Origin: Phoronis australis | Lineage: Eukaryota; Phoronida; Phoronidae | Length of the DNA stretch: 64,000 nt | Direction: 5' to 3' | Assembly: GCA_002633005.1 (NCBI GenBank) | Contig: NMRA01000269.1 | Coordinates: forward strand, 345,169-409,168 | Shown here: in pieces, positions 1 through 12,300 of the stretch | Position numbering within the stretch: the first letter of the stretch is position 1 | Layout of the letters: each line of letters starts with the position of its first letter | Made by a program: the position numbers and the translations under genes | Notes under the pieces: generated by a model | Told to the model about the DNA's origin: nothing | Database searches by the model: none | The model's input: the letters and a program-made list of their open reading frames with translations, nothing else

Positions 1-174
1 TGGCATTGTAGTTGGTGAGGGTTGTAATCAAAATTGATAGCTGTTATATTGGTGTGAGTATTTTTTGATATAGCGTTCAATTTAGATATTTATGTTAAAA
101 TTCTATCGAAATTGTATTTGTAGTAGGTCCATGTCAAACCTTGATGGCTGATATTGCTGTTCCTTTGTTTTCAG

Positions 175-370
175 GTTGGCCATCCAATCACTGCACAATC
201 TGGTGGTGAACTTCCCCGAGTGGCGACAGGATGTACTACATGGCTTTGTGCAGTTCATTCAGAAAGAGGTCGCCGACACTCAGCCTCAGATGTTGGACAA
301 CGCGCTTCGTCTGCTGGGGCAATACGTGATTCAGTGGAAGACGGCTGCGAGTTCGGCCGCAGGGGCCAAG
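175..370 (+). CDS. FRY: FRY window exon 1 (first visible)
   Basis: Acceptor TTTTCAG before 175, donor GTGAGT at 371. The first base completes a codon from an exon outside the window, then 65 codons follow, starting [18 protein letters not shown]. This is helical-repeat scaffold sequence typical of the Furry N-terminal half. TTG at 176 is an internal leucine codon, not a start. Visible residues 1-65. Confidence 0.9.
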
Positions 371-3300
371 GTGAGTGGTGATCTTTGAAGCCACTAGGTG
401 GAGCTGCTATACTGACTGGTGCAGAGACATGTTGTAAAGAGCATGCATAAACACATCCAGACATTTGCTTGTGTGTGAAAGCTGCAGATTTGTGTCAGTA
501 ATATTGTGGTAGAACCTGTATAGTTCTGTGGTGAGTGTGGGGAGTCAACCTAGGATCGTGGGTTCAATCCCTGACTACTGCTGCTGCTGTGTAGCTGAGT
601 TCTTGAGTAAGGCACTTAGTGCAGCGTTGCTCAAGTCGAATTAGTTGTGTATTTGTATTGGCCGTAGCTTGGAAATTACCTAAGATGAACTGTTGTTGTG
701 TTTAGGAGGAGATGAAAGATTCTCATCTACTAAAGAACCTGAATTAGCAGCCGGTCTTATGAGCCTGATGGCTCACGAAGGATTTAGTTTTTTATATTAG
801 TTAGGTTTCTTAGAATTCATGTTCCTGCTGTAAGTAGCCCATGAACTGAAGCTGGCAACCCTTTCATCAACTCGTGCGGTCATTTTGCTGTGTTAAACAG
901 ATACTTGACTCTTCTTCAGGAGAAGTCGGAGCCTGTCGTTGAGCTGTCGGCGCATAGGCTGCCGTATGAGCGTAGTGCTCACGCCGCGGTGCTCAATGAA
1001 GTGGAGGCCTTGTCACTGGTCATGCTGTGCAGCTGTCGCTCGGTCACGCGGAAACTGGCGGTGAATCTGCTCAAAGAAGCGCGCAACCTGTTCCATATCC
1101 TTGGCTTCTCCAAGGTAATTGTAGTTTATAATTGGCTTGTGTGAGTGTAGATTTGTTCTTAATTTAGTCAACACAGCGTAGCAGCATATTCACTTGTGTT
1201 TCACGGTCTAACAGACCTTGTGAAATCTCATTACTGTGAATTCACTTTTAGATTCCACATAACGTTTGTGGTGAAATTGTTTGTTTCATGTGTTCACAGC
1301 TGTTGACATTCGCATCACTATGTCCTTGCGTACTTTATTTTTGATTATGGACTCTCCACCTTGTTAAGAGCATTTCTTTTCTCTTGCCTGTGCTAGGTGG
1401 ATGACCCCTGTGTCCTGGATGTGATTGACAGGGCCCTGCCCTCCATCATTGAGAACGTGCTGCCAACTCTTCCAGCTCAAGAACGGGTAGGTTGAGGCTT
1501 GTCATGGATTGTCAGTAGCAGCGTTATTTACCAGTCTAAGTGTTGAGAATGTGTAATTTGCTTCACTAATGGTTTTGGTTGAGTTGTGTGGGAAGGGAAG
1601 AGAATTAGATGGACAATGAGGGTAATATAAAAGTTAAAACTCATTAAGGCCTTGGTCATTGTGGTGGTGCTTGTGCCCATAAGGGTAACTTGTAAATTAG
1701 CCTTCAGCTTCACTATGATACCTTATTATGTATGTTATCAGTCAAAACATGTTGGGCGGATTAGGTAAAGGTTATACCATACAGATTTTTAAGTGGAGAA
1801 GTGTTATATATAGACTGATATAAGTACAACACAACACACAATACTGCATTCATTATGTACTGGATTTAACCAATGCCATTCTTGTTGACTCCACTTGATA
1901 ATTTTTCTTTCAGAACCTCATCCTGGCCACCTCCACTATAGACCTACAGTGGCTGGCTGACCGTACCTCCAGCACGTGGCTGCCCTCTATGTACAGCCAT
2001 GAGAACCAGGACAGCACGGGAATCGTCAGCACGACGGTTGTCCGGTCTTTTGACCCTTGGCTCGAGTGTCTGACCAAACTGATGGATGGGGACTACGTGG
2101 TGGGCTATTGTCCACACGCTGCCACGGCAACATGGCCGCTGGTCTTCTCGCGGCTGGAGAAACTCCTTCATCATGTGGACCCTGAGTAAGTTGACATGCT
2201 GGAGACTTTGTCAGGACAAGCGAAGCCCGAGATGTATTTATGGGCTGGGACCATTGGTAGCATATAATTAATATGTAATTTCTTTTATGTTCTACACTGT
2301 CTTTCATGTGGCTCGACCAATCAAATCTCACAAGAAGCAAAGCTGCGTGATGAGTGGAATGAATTAAATGTGATGCTACGCAGTAGAATAGTCTCTTACA
2401 GTACTTAAATATTTTAGAAAAAAAGTTGAATCCATTGCTTGGAAGCATTGTATTGTGCGTGTACTACTGTCAGCAACCTATGGGCGAAATATGAGTATTT
2501 TTGCAATGAAGTGAACTTTTGAAAATGGAAAATGACAATAACGTTGTTCAAATTAAAAGAAACTTTTACAGAATTATCACTTCATTTACAGCCACACGTA
2601 GTTCAGTAACACTGATGGTTTTGGTTGAAAGGGACTTGTTCAGTTGTTAACTTTGCTATGTATTGCTCTTCTTGCAGCAGTCCACAGAATGACAACAGAT
2701 CATCGTCTCTGCTGCGGTCAGGCATGAAGAAGATGACGCAGGAGCGCGACTGCTACATGAACCTTTGGTACTACTACGTCGTCTTCGCCTGTCGCCTCGC
2801 TCCTAGCACCTCCCCCACGGTCATACGCTGTTCCTCTCCAGATCTCAGCTCCTCACCGGAGAGCACCAGCTCGGAGAAGTCTGACGCCAAAGCCAACAAT
2901 CCCAACCCCATCACAGCAGCTAACCTGTTCAAGATGCTGGTGCCTCGAATCCGATGTGAGACGGAAGACATGAGAGACGCCGTCGTCAACGGGCTTGGCA
3001 AAATCAACCCAGATGCCTTTCAGTGAGTACAAGGCAGCGTGTCGATACAAGCTGATGTAAAGCAGGTTTTCAGTTATGAGAAACTTAAAGGACATGTAGG
3101 CCTGAGCTCAATCAGATAAAAACATTAAGTACTGAATCTTCGAATATTCTGACTCTGCAATTACATTGGTTGCGCAGTCTCCTGATAATCCCTTGCAATA
3201 TAATGTCACTGGATGTCATACTCACATTGTGAAGCTTGTGTCTATCGTCCACATTCAGTGACTAATGGTTTGCTCTTTCCCAATTTAATTTTCTTTATAA

Positions 3301-6300
3301 AATCGGGCCAAAAACACTTTATTGACTCGTTAGTTATCGTGTATTCAGGTCACTCATCGACGAGCTTCTGCCGTACATCAAAGATGCCATTGATCGTAAA
3401 CAAGAAAACAACAAACGTAAGAAAAAGCGCGACGTTCTCCGACTACAGCTCGGCAAGATCTTCCACCTGTTGGCCGAGGGTGGAACCTTCTCGCACCGGG
3501 TGGCACGTGTCCTTGACAAGGAGAAGCAGAGCCTGGCGTCGACGTTCGTGGACTATATTGACGGTGCGAGGCTGTACTTAGAGAATGAAGGCGAGAGAGA
3601 CACAATCACGCTTCAGTTGATACGGACACACTTCAGTGGCTTCATTACTCAGTTGACTCGACACCCTCCTGGTAAGGGACTCTTCGGTGTATGGCCATCT
3701 TTTTACGGTCAAAGTTTTAATACTTCACCGACATCAAAGGAGGTAAACAGTACGAGAAACTATTTTCTCGGCCATGGAATAATTAACAAGTGTACTGATG
3801 TTAAGTCATTCCTTTCGATGTGGTGAAAAAGTGTTGCTGGACATTGGCACTGTGGTTTTCTAGTAGTTCACAATGTTACTGTCCACTCAACTAATTAGGA
3901 ATTGTGGTCATTTATACAAGCTGCTTAATCACTATCTGTTCACTTGACTCTAGTCTTTGCTCAATTTTTCATTGCGCAAATTCCAGTTCGCCTTTGATGA
4001 CAAATGCAGAAAGCGGATACTTTGGGAGTTGACATCATGTTGTTTCATGCAACTTTTGAGTTTTTCATACAATTATAAATTAAAGTCCTGTTTTTTAATA
4101 GCCCCTCATGCAAAAGTGGAATTTTTGGGAACAGTTCTCAATAGCAATTCAGACAACAGTGTATTGAGCATGGTGTCAGAAAGTTTCACCTGAATCCAAT
4201 TGGCTGTTTCTGAGATATGACGTTTTGAAGTTTGCCAAATTTGGACACTTTTCGAGGGCCCTACACAGCCTTAATTAGCATAAATTATGTTAATTCCAGT
4301 CGACTCTCCAGAGAAGCTATTGACCCCTGAACTCAGGTACACCTTGTTCTACCTCTTTGCCAGTTGGAGTGGCCGCTTTGGTGACGTATTTGGTGCTACA
4401 TGTGCAATGTAAGTATTCTGTGCATACCTTTGGCTGTAAAACGACAGTTATAGAGCTTCCAAGTAAAATTCTTGAGCACTAGTTTTTAGGGTAATTGTTG
4501 GATATAACTTGCCTGCATTTTGAGGACCAGTTTTCTGCACTGAATAACAAGAATCAAACTGGTTCTCAAAATGTGAGCACGTTAAGTCCGACTATAGTAT
4601 TGCCAATTTTAGCAATCTACATATTATTGACTGTTGTATCGCTTGTGACGTCTTTGTCCATCTGTGTAGAAATGTGAAGTTCAACATAATTGTATTTTCA
4701 TTTTCAAACGTACAAACCATTGTTGCTCTTTTAGAAACAATAAAGATGAGGGTTACACTCAGCTGGAGAGGTCAGCAGTTCAAGCTATGTCTGCTGTGCT
4801 CTGTTGTGGCCCTGCGTTTGACCAGTCCAGTCTTAATGAAGGAGGTTATGTGTACTCTTGGCTTGATGTGCTTCTCAGTTCCCATGACGACACTGTAAGT
4901 TGGGTTTGAAATGCATTGAAGTGCGTGCATTTGATTCTCATTTTTTTCAATGCCTTGTCCAGGTTGTTAAAATGCTTGTCAGTAGTTATTGTGAAAGTCA
5001 ACAGTTAATTGTTTTAACATCATATCTCTCAATATCTTGTACAAATCTTTGGACATGTGCGTAACTTGGGAGATGTACATAATCTGTCTTTGTTAAATCT
5101 TGTTACTTTCCACTTAGAAAATCCCAGTTGTGGCGTTTGATGCTTTATTTTCATTGGTTGTACTGGTTCATTTCAGGACCAGTATCTTGATAAAATTGTT
5201 TTGTCTTTATTAAATGTTGACCTCACCAAATGTTTGTCGCCATGCCAACAACAGCACGCCAGCGAGGTGAGATTAGTAGCCACTGGTGCTTCCACCTTTT
5301 GGCCACGTCAGGGATATCCAGTTGCTTTGTAAACCCGGAGTGGCTTAGTTTTGTGGTTATAGCAGTGGAATGTATACTAGTGCTTGGTAACAGCGGTCGG
5401 TTTTATTTAAGCCACAATCACTGCATTTTACTTGGCAAAATTTCCTTTTTGCCAAGTATTAATTTTCTCTCATATTTTTTGTTTCCTTTTTGCATTTCAC
5501 AGGACACATTTTTTGTCTCGTTAGCATGAAATTTGCACAGAAGTTGTATGCCCTCAATGTCTCAAGGTCTGTTTTGTTTCTGGTTGAAATTGTATAGCAA
5601 ATGGCGCTGTGGTGGCCATATTTCGATTTTTTCACTGCCCTTTGAAATTTGGTCATAATAATGTGGAATGTTCTCATCAAGTGCTATGTTATGTACAATA
5701 TTTTTTCTTAATCATTTTTATCATCATTATTATCGTCCATCATCATCATCATCCGTCATCTTTCATCATCCGTCATCATCATTCTTTGCTATTTATTCAA
5801 TTTCGCCAAGTGTCTCTCTTTAAAGCACTTTCATTCTATTTTGTTTGGAGCCCTTCAGTTTATTCTTTACATTTGAGTTACAGTAGTTACATTGAGGGCC
5901 CTTCCCTGCTTTTCTGTGTTTAGACTTCTTATCCTCACATGTACGTGGGCGCATTATGCCGTAACCCCCTTTCGGCCATCGATCCAGCCTCCGGCGTCCG
6001 CTTCTGTATCTCCAAAACCCTTTGATGGATGTTCATGATATTTTGTTCGATATGTTCCTATCTTGTATGAGACAGTGCAGGTGAACTCTTTTGGGCAGAT
6101 CCCGCTGCCGCTGTGCCCCCTAGTGACTTCCAAACCTCATCAATGACCTTCTTTAAATTTGGCAAGTGTATTTCAATCTATGAATGTGACAATGGTAGAC
6201 AATGACTGCAGCACCCCCTTATGGCTATTTCATTTCTCCGTTGCTATGGTGACCCCAAGTGGCATTTATTGTCAGTTGCTCGGAATCTGTTAATAAATTA

Positions 6301-9300
6301 AAGTTCTTGATGGATATGCGTGAAATTTGTATTAGTTCCTACTGAGGAAAGTACAGCTGACATGGATTTTGGGGCAAATCTGACTACAGTGGAGTCCCCT
6401 AGTGGCAATTTTGATCTAGTTTGATATGTTGCAAGCTCCTTGATCGATGTTCATGAAATGTGGCAAATAAATTAGCACCACGTAGACGAGGGCACGTGCC
6501 CGCACGTCTTTGACCCATACTGCTCTTCCCAGTGGCCTTTTCTTGAGTTTGTGTCTGTTTTTTGTTATCTGCCTTCTTATCCTCAAAACTTGAAGAATCA
6601 GGATGAATGGTGGCAAGTGTGTTCTTATTGAGGAGAGCGTTGCTGACTTGCTGTGCGCCCCCTGGAGGCTATTTTAAGTTTACGAGCATTGCTCCCTTTG
6701 GTAGCAATATTTAAAATCTCTTGTACCTACACTGTATGCGATGCACATGGCGTCTGCGTATCAACACTCCGCGCTGCTCCTTTCATTCATTGGTGAATTT
6801 ATTTTATCCACTATTTTATCTGTGCAAGGTTTTGGTCATTTGCTTCACTCGCAGCTTTTCCCAATTTCTTTAGTAGAAAACCATGTAATGTCTGATTGCC
6901 AGAGATGGGTTTTTTAACTGTTTACAAACAACGAAAACTTCAGATCCATTTATCATTACACAGGATGGAATCAAACTAATTTTTCTCGTTATCAGGATTA
7001 ATTAGTGGACGTTAATAAGAATTTCACTTATTCAGTGTGCCTCAAGGATGTGGGTGTGCTGTAAACTTTCAGCCTGTTACAATAAAATCACGCCATTGCC
7101 GTGAAAACAGTCCAATTTGAACTGTGGCCAATGGTAATGAAGAATTTGAACACGTGCACACGAATGGTTGCAGAGTCTAGTAACTATAGGTTTTAAGAAT
7201 TTCACAGATGTCAGCATTGCTTACCTGTGTATTTCCACTTGTTATCTTGTTATCATCTTTCCTGTCAGGTATACCTGCTGGCCCAGGAGACTATGGTGCA
7301 TCTACTGGAGAACAACTCTGACTCACAGTACCTCCTTGAGTGGATTATTGACCGGTGTTATACGGGCTCATCAGAGGTCGCTGATGGCTGCTTCAATGCC
7401 TTGACCACTGTCTTCAACAACAGAGATTATCCGTGCCACCAAGTGCCCATGTTGAATGTTGCATTGTTGTACATTGGCTGTCCTCGCCAGAACATGCACG
7501 AAACAGCATTACAACTATTTTACATTCTTGACAAACGCTTCTTCGTCGACGAGCAGCCAATCTTTGAGACTGCATCCAAAGATGGTTCGGAGGAAGACTC
7601 TCCACCCACAAAGTCCCTGGAGGACTTCATTTTGTCACAGACATCAACCTCATATTGTCAATCACAGTTGCTGCTGTCAGGACAATTAGCCCATGTCCAC
7701 CCAGACCTGACCATGACATTCTTTTCAGGTGAGTCATTGTGAATTGTCTGTCATTAGGTGTGTTTGAACGCCGTGTTCTTAACAGGATTTGGGATTAAAA
7801 ATTGAACTATTCTTTCATGTTGTCAATGATTTAGTGTATTCACCGTGCTGCTTTTGCCTTGCTCACCCATTTTTAAATTTTCACTTGCCTTTTGGTGAAT
7901 GTTGTTGGAAACCTTGGTGAGGAAATTGAGTGTACAGTTTTAAGGCTGAATCTATTGCACAAGTTCTGCGTGCACTATACGCTAGGCTTACAGAGCATTG
8001 GGTGCGGAGACCACCAGGAAATTGAAATTAAGAATTGAATATAAAATAACGACTCGTCTAGAACCTTGAGCACGAACTTTAAAATTAGCGTTCAAGTAAA
8101 CAAAGACATAATGATCGGACATTTCGGTTTATTCACTATAAACCATTCTCAAGGCAAAAGTTGACGTTATTCAATCCGGTGACACAGGTGGAGGAGAACA
8201 GACACAAAGTGAGTGAATAATGTGAGCTTTTGCCTTGAGAATGGTTTATTGTGAATAAATCGAAACGTCGTATCATTATGCCTTTGTTTACTTACGTGCT
8301 AATTTTAAAGTTCGTGCTCATGTTTTGCCCAAAAACATATATGATCAATCGTCTAGAACCTTGGCCAAGATGATCTAATTATTAAATACCTCGCCAGCCG
8401 AACTCAGACGTAATTCATTTTACCTGTAGAAATCACGCAGCGTTTCCAGACAGCCCAGCCCTCGCTGCGTTCCTGTCTGCTGCGTTATCTTCATGCGTGG
8501 ATGTTGAACCTAGAATTAGTAGACCCCAATCTCAGCCAGGGGGACGAGGCGATGTCCCTGTTGATGAGGACCCTCGATGGAAGTAACACCTTCATGCAGC
8601 CCCCTCTCCAGGGTCCAGGGTGGGGCTCGCAGCAGGCTACAGAGATGGTGCTGAACAATCTACTCTACATCACCGTCAAGGTACACTGGTGTAGACTTTA
8701 ACTGGTCTGGGTATCGTTGAATGATTTCATGGTTTGCGCTGTAATTAGATTGTTAATTATTGGTTCGTCATCTTATAGGTGCAAACTTAAAAAATGTGTA
8801 GACTTGAAGAAATTGTTTTAATTTTATCTACTGGTATTGCATGACCTGAAGTGTTAGGTGAGCTATCAAACATGGGTCTGGATTAAAATTCGGACTTCAG
8901 ACTCAGATAGCTTCGATAGTTTAGATTTGTCCCAGACAGTCATATTGGGGATTCTATTGACACCAATATTTGCAGGTTTTACTTATGAAACTGACATCAA
9001 TGCGGAATTTCTTCTTGAGAGGGCTTTAAATATTAACTTCATGGCTTTGAATAGCAAATCATTCATCACCATATTGTTTCAGTTTGGAGACTTCCACCCT
9101 GATGAGGTGGAGTGCCTGTGGTCAGCCCTGGTCACGTGTTACCCTCATAACCTCAAGGTCATTGTCAGGTACCTGGTGATTGTCACAGGGATGGCTACAG
9201 CTGAGCTGCTTCCTTATGTAAGTGGCATTTTCATAGGCAAGTGTATTCAATTAGAGAGGTGGAAGTCATCTTGAGCACTGAAGACAAAAGCTTATTCAGT

Positions 9301-12300
9301 CGTTATTACTATACGCTTCTGCTCTTAATTAACGTCGCAGACTTGACAATGCGCGGAAAATTTTACGCACTATCGCTCAATAGTTGTCTGACGACGCGCA
9401 GTAAAATATTTTAAATATGGCTTTCTACCTGACCCTTTATGTTGTATTTGCAAATTATTTCCATTTTTGTTCTTTTAAACCCACTCTTTGTTTTATTCAG
9501 ATAGGCTGACATGTCGTTTGGTTCATTTATTCATTCCGTGTGATTTTCAAGCATTCCCCTTCTTTCTTCACAGAGCAAGCGTGTCATTGTTTACCTCGGT
9601 CGTGCTCAGCCACAGTGTGTGATTGAGGAGATGACCTTTGAACTCCAGCTTGTCGAGACCCTGCACTTCATGGTCGAGCGTACTCAGGCGTGTCCATTTT
9701 ACCGTCTGACCAATCCTCGAAAAATGACAAATTGTTCGGTAACATCGGGCGAAGACCATCCGAAGGAGATGGAACATGAACCAGAGTTGGAGAAGGGACT
9801 AATTCACACAAAGCGTAGGAATACAACAGATGAACTGGGGCTTGATGAGTAAGTACAATAGTATTGATGTGCCTAAAAAATGATATCGCGCATTATCTTT
9901 GTTTTAAAACTCCCACTTGTTTTGGAAATACCAGGAAAGTTTTCCTTTGATTAAGTTACACCTTAATTGTATGAGAGCACTTGTTGTGCCACCAGTGAAA
10001 ATTCACGCAGAGCAGTGAATTTTGGTTGCCGGGCTCTTTAATTTCTTAGAACTCTTGTCAACTGTTAAAGTCTACGTAATTGAGGCTGGTATTTCCTCGC
10101 CACGTACCCCTGTATGTGCAGGTGTCGTAATCTCCACCATCGCCATTATAGGAGCACTTCTCGGACCAACAGTGCCGCATCCCTACGTAGTGTGTCTAGT
10201 AACTCTAGCACGGGCAGTCTGAAGGAGAAGTGTGCAGTGGGAGGCAGTTTGACTATCAGCACAGCCGAAAGTTCTGGTAGGTGCTCTGCAGCTTGATGTG
10301 GGTTGTTGTAAATGGTTTTATAGACGTTTAGTGAAAACTTGTGATGTGGGAATTTAGTAGTTGTGAAAACTGTGTTTTTTGGCAAGAGAAGATTTTAACC
10401 TTCACGACATGTTTATTATTATTGTTGACTTTTCTCTAAGATTCATATTTAATTGATAAACGTGCTAGTCACGGTTGTAATGTATCTGTAAGTGGAACAA
10501 GAATTTATTTCATAAAACCTTGTTTCATTTATCTTCATTTTCTTTACCTTTATTCATTTAGGTGTCATTATTTCTTAGCAGATACCTAGAGATCTTTTTA
10601 TCTGATTTGTAATCTGTTCACAGAAGACAACTTCACCACCCTGAGGAAGCAGAAGGCGGAGCCAAAATCCCCTGTGCCCTACCCCCTGCCGATGCCCCCG
10701 TACGGAGGCTACTTTGCCCCTATGTCGGAATACCTGCCAGAAGTCGCGCAGTCTGTCCAGAGTCTACACAGGTGTAACCTAGCAGTGATGCTCATGACTG
10801 ACTTAGTCATTGACGGGCTTGATGTGGATTGGTCGATTCATTTACCGTTGATTCTACATATCATATTTCTGGGTACGTATTGAGGGGTGGGTATCTTAGT
10901 GAAGTTACTGTCATACTTGATGACCTCTCACCAGATAGCAGTCCGGCTCTGATGCTGAGCAGTTGTCCTGCAGGCCACGTGCATGTTAGACTCGTTTTTT
11001 TTTGGAGAGTGAATGGTACAAAAGCATTTCCCAATCGGCAACTATGAACGCTTCTTACTGTTTAGGATTACGCTAGGCACTTACCACAGTGTACACGTGG
11101 CTGGATTTTTTTATTTGAAGGTTGGGAACTGAGATGGGTGTCGGTGATAACCACTGCCCGTTTGGGACAACGTTCTTTCCTGCTTGTTTCAAATATTGCA
11201 GATTATCAAATCTAAATTTGTCGTTGAAAATTGGACATTTTCATTGTTAGGAATGCGAAAATCTGTTAACTATAATGGAAAAGAATAAAAGTACCGTGCA
11301 TTGCATCTGCTGTTCATTTGTTGATATGTCCCAACCTCTGTTGTGTAATCTGTCTGAGCAACAGAAGGGGGCGCCTTGTATACACAACAGCTTATCACAG
11401 TGATCTTAAAACCCCCAAAAAATGTTGTGAAATTTGAATGGGGAAGCTCGTCATGTATTGTAAATCATCTTACAAGTGGCATTTTCCCCTGATCTTTACG
11501 GAGGGGGTTCCACTAAAGTAACAAAAGGGTTGTTGTTGTCCCCCTTATTATAGTGTATGTACATTCACTGTGCACTGTGGACAGGAGGCCATAGATGTGT
11601 TATAATGACTTTTGAACTTCATAGGTATGGGTCACTACATTCTTGTCACTAGTTACGACACTATATATAACCTGCTGTTGAACTTGATCATGTAATCAGT
11701 ATGAACTAGAACGTTGCTGATATTTGTAACGTTCATTCCATGTTGCAGGAATGGATTACAACAAACTTGTTGTCCATGAACACTGCAAAAAGCTGTTGTT
11801 GAACTTGATCATGTGATCAGTATGAACTAGAATCCTGCTCATATTTGTAATGTTCATTACGTGTTACAGGAATGGATCACACAAAACCTCTCGTCCATGA
11901 ACACTGCAAGAAGCTGCTGTTGAACTTGATCCATGTGATCAGTATGAACTAGAATCCTGCTCATATTTGTAATGTTCATTACGTGTTACAGGAATGGATC
12001 ACACAAAACCTCTCGTCCATGAACACTGCAAGAAGCTACTGTTGAACTTAATCCATGTGATCAGTGTGAACAATAACTGTCTGTCCCTGGCTCGCTTGTT
12101 CATCAACCATCGGTCTGTCGTAGACACACATGCCTGGAGCTCGTCACACGCAGGTCACAAACACATTGGATTCACAAGTAAGTGGCTGATATTCACTGAT
12201 GCTGAACGCATATATTTCTGCAGTCTTCTGTTCTTATGTTTTGTTATGTGACTTCGTGAATATTACAAATTACTTTGTGATTGTTGATAATATCAGTCTG

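Larger units (their letters stand above)
4895..7268 (+). other. FRY intron 8, repeat-bearing
   Basis: 2.4 kb intron. Contains an ATC-rich microsatellite (about 5708-5785) and a diverged tandem-like array (about 6013-6670). The rest, including 6690-7268, shows nothing I recognise. Exons 8 and 9 are adjacent in the family alignment, so no coding exon is expected here. Confidence 0.8.

Noticed and set aside
8858-9082. 5' extension of FRY exon 11 (open frame from 8858)
   Set aside because: The open frame crosses a strong acceptor (TTGTTTCAG at 9082) and has no Furry similarity. Exon 10 joins exon 11 in phase 0 exactly at 9083.
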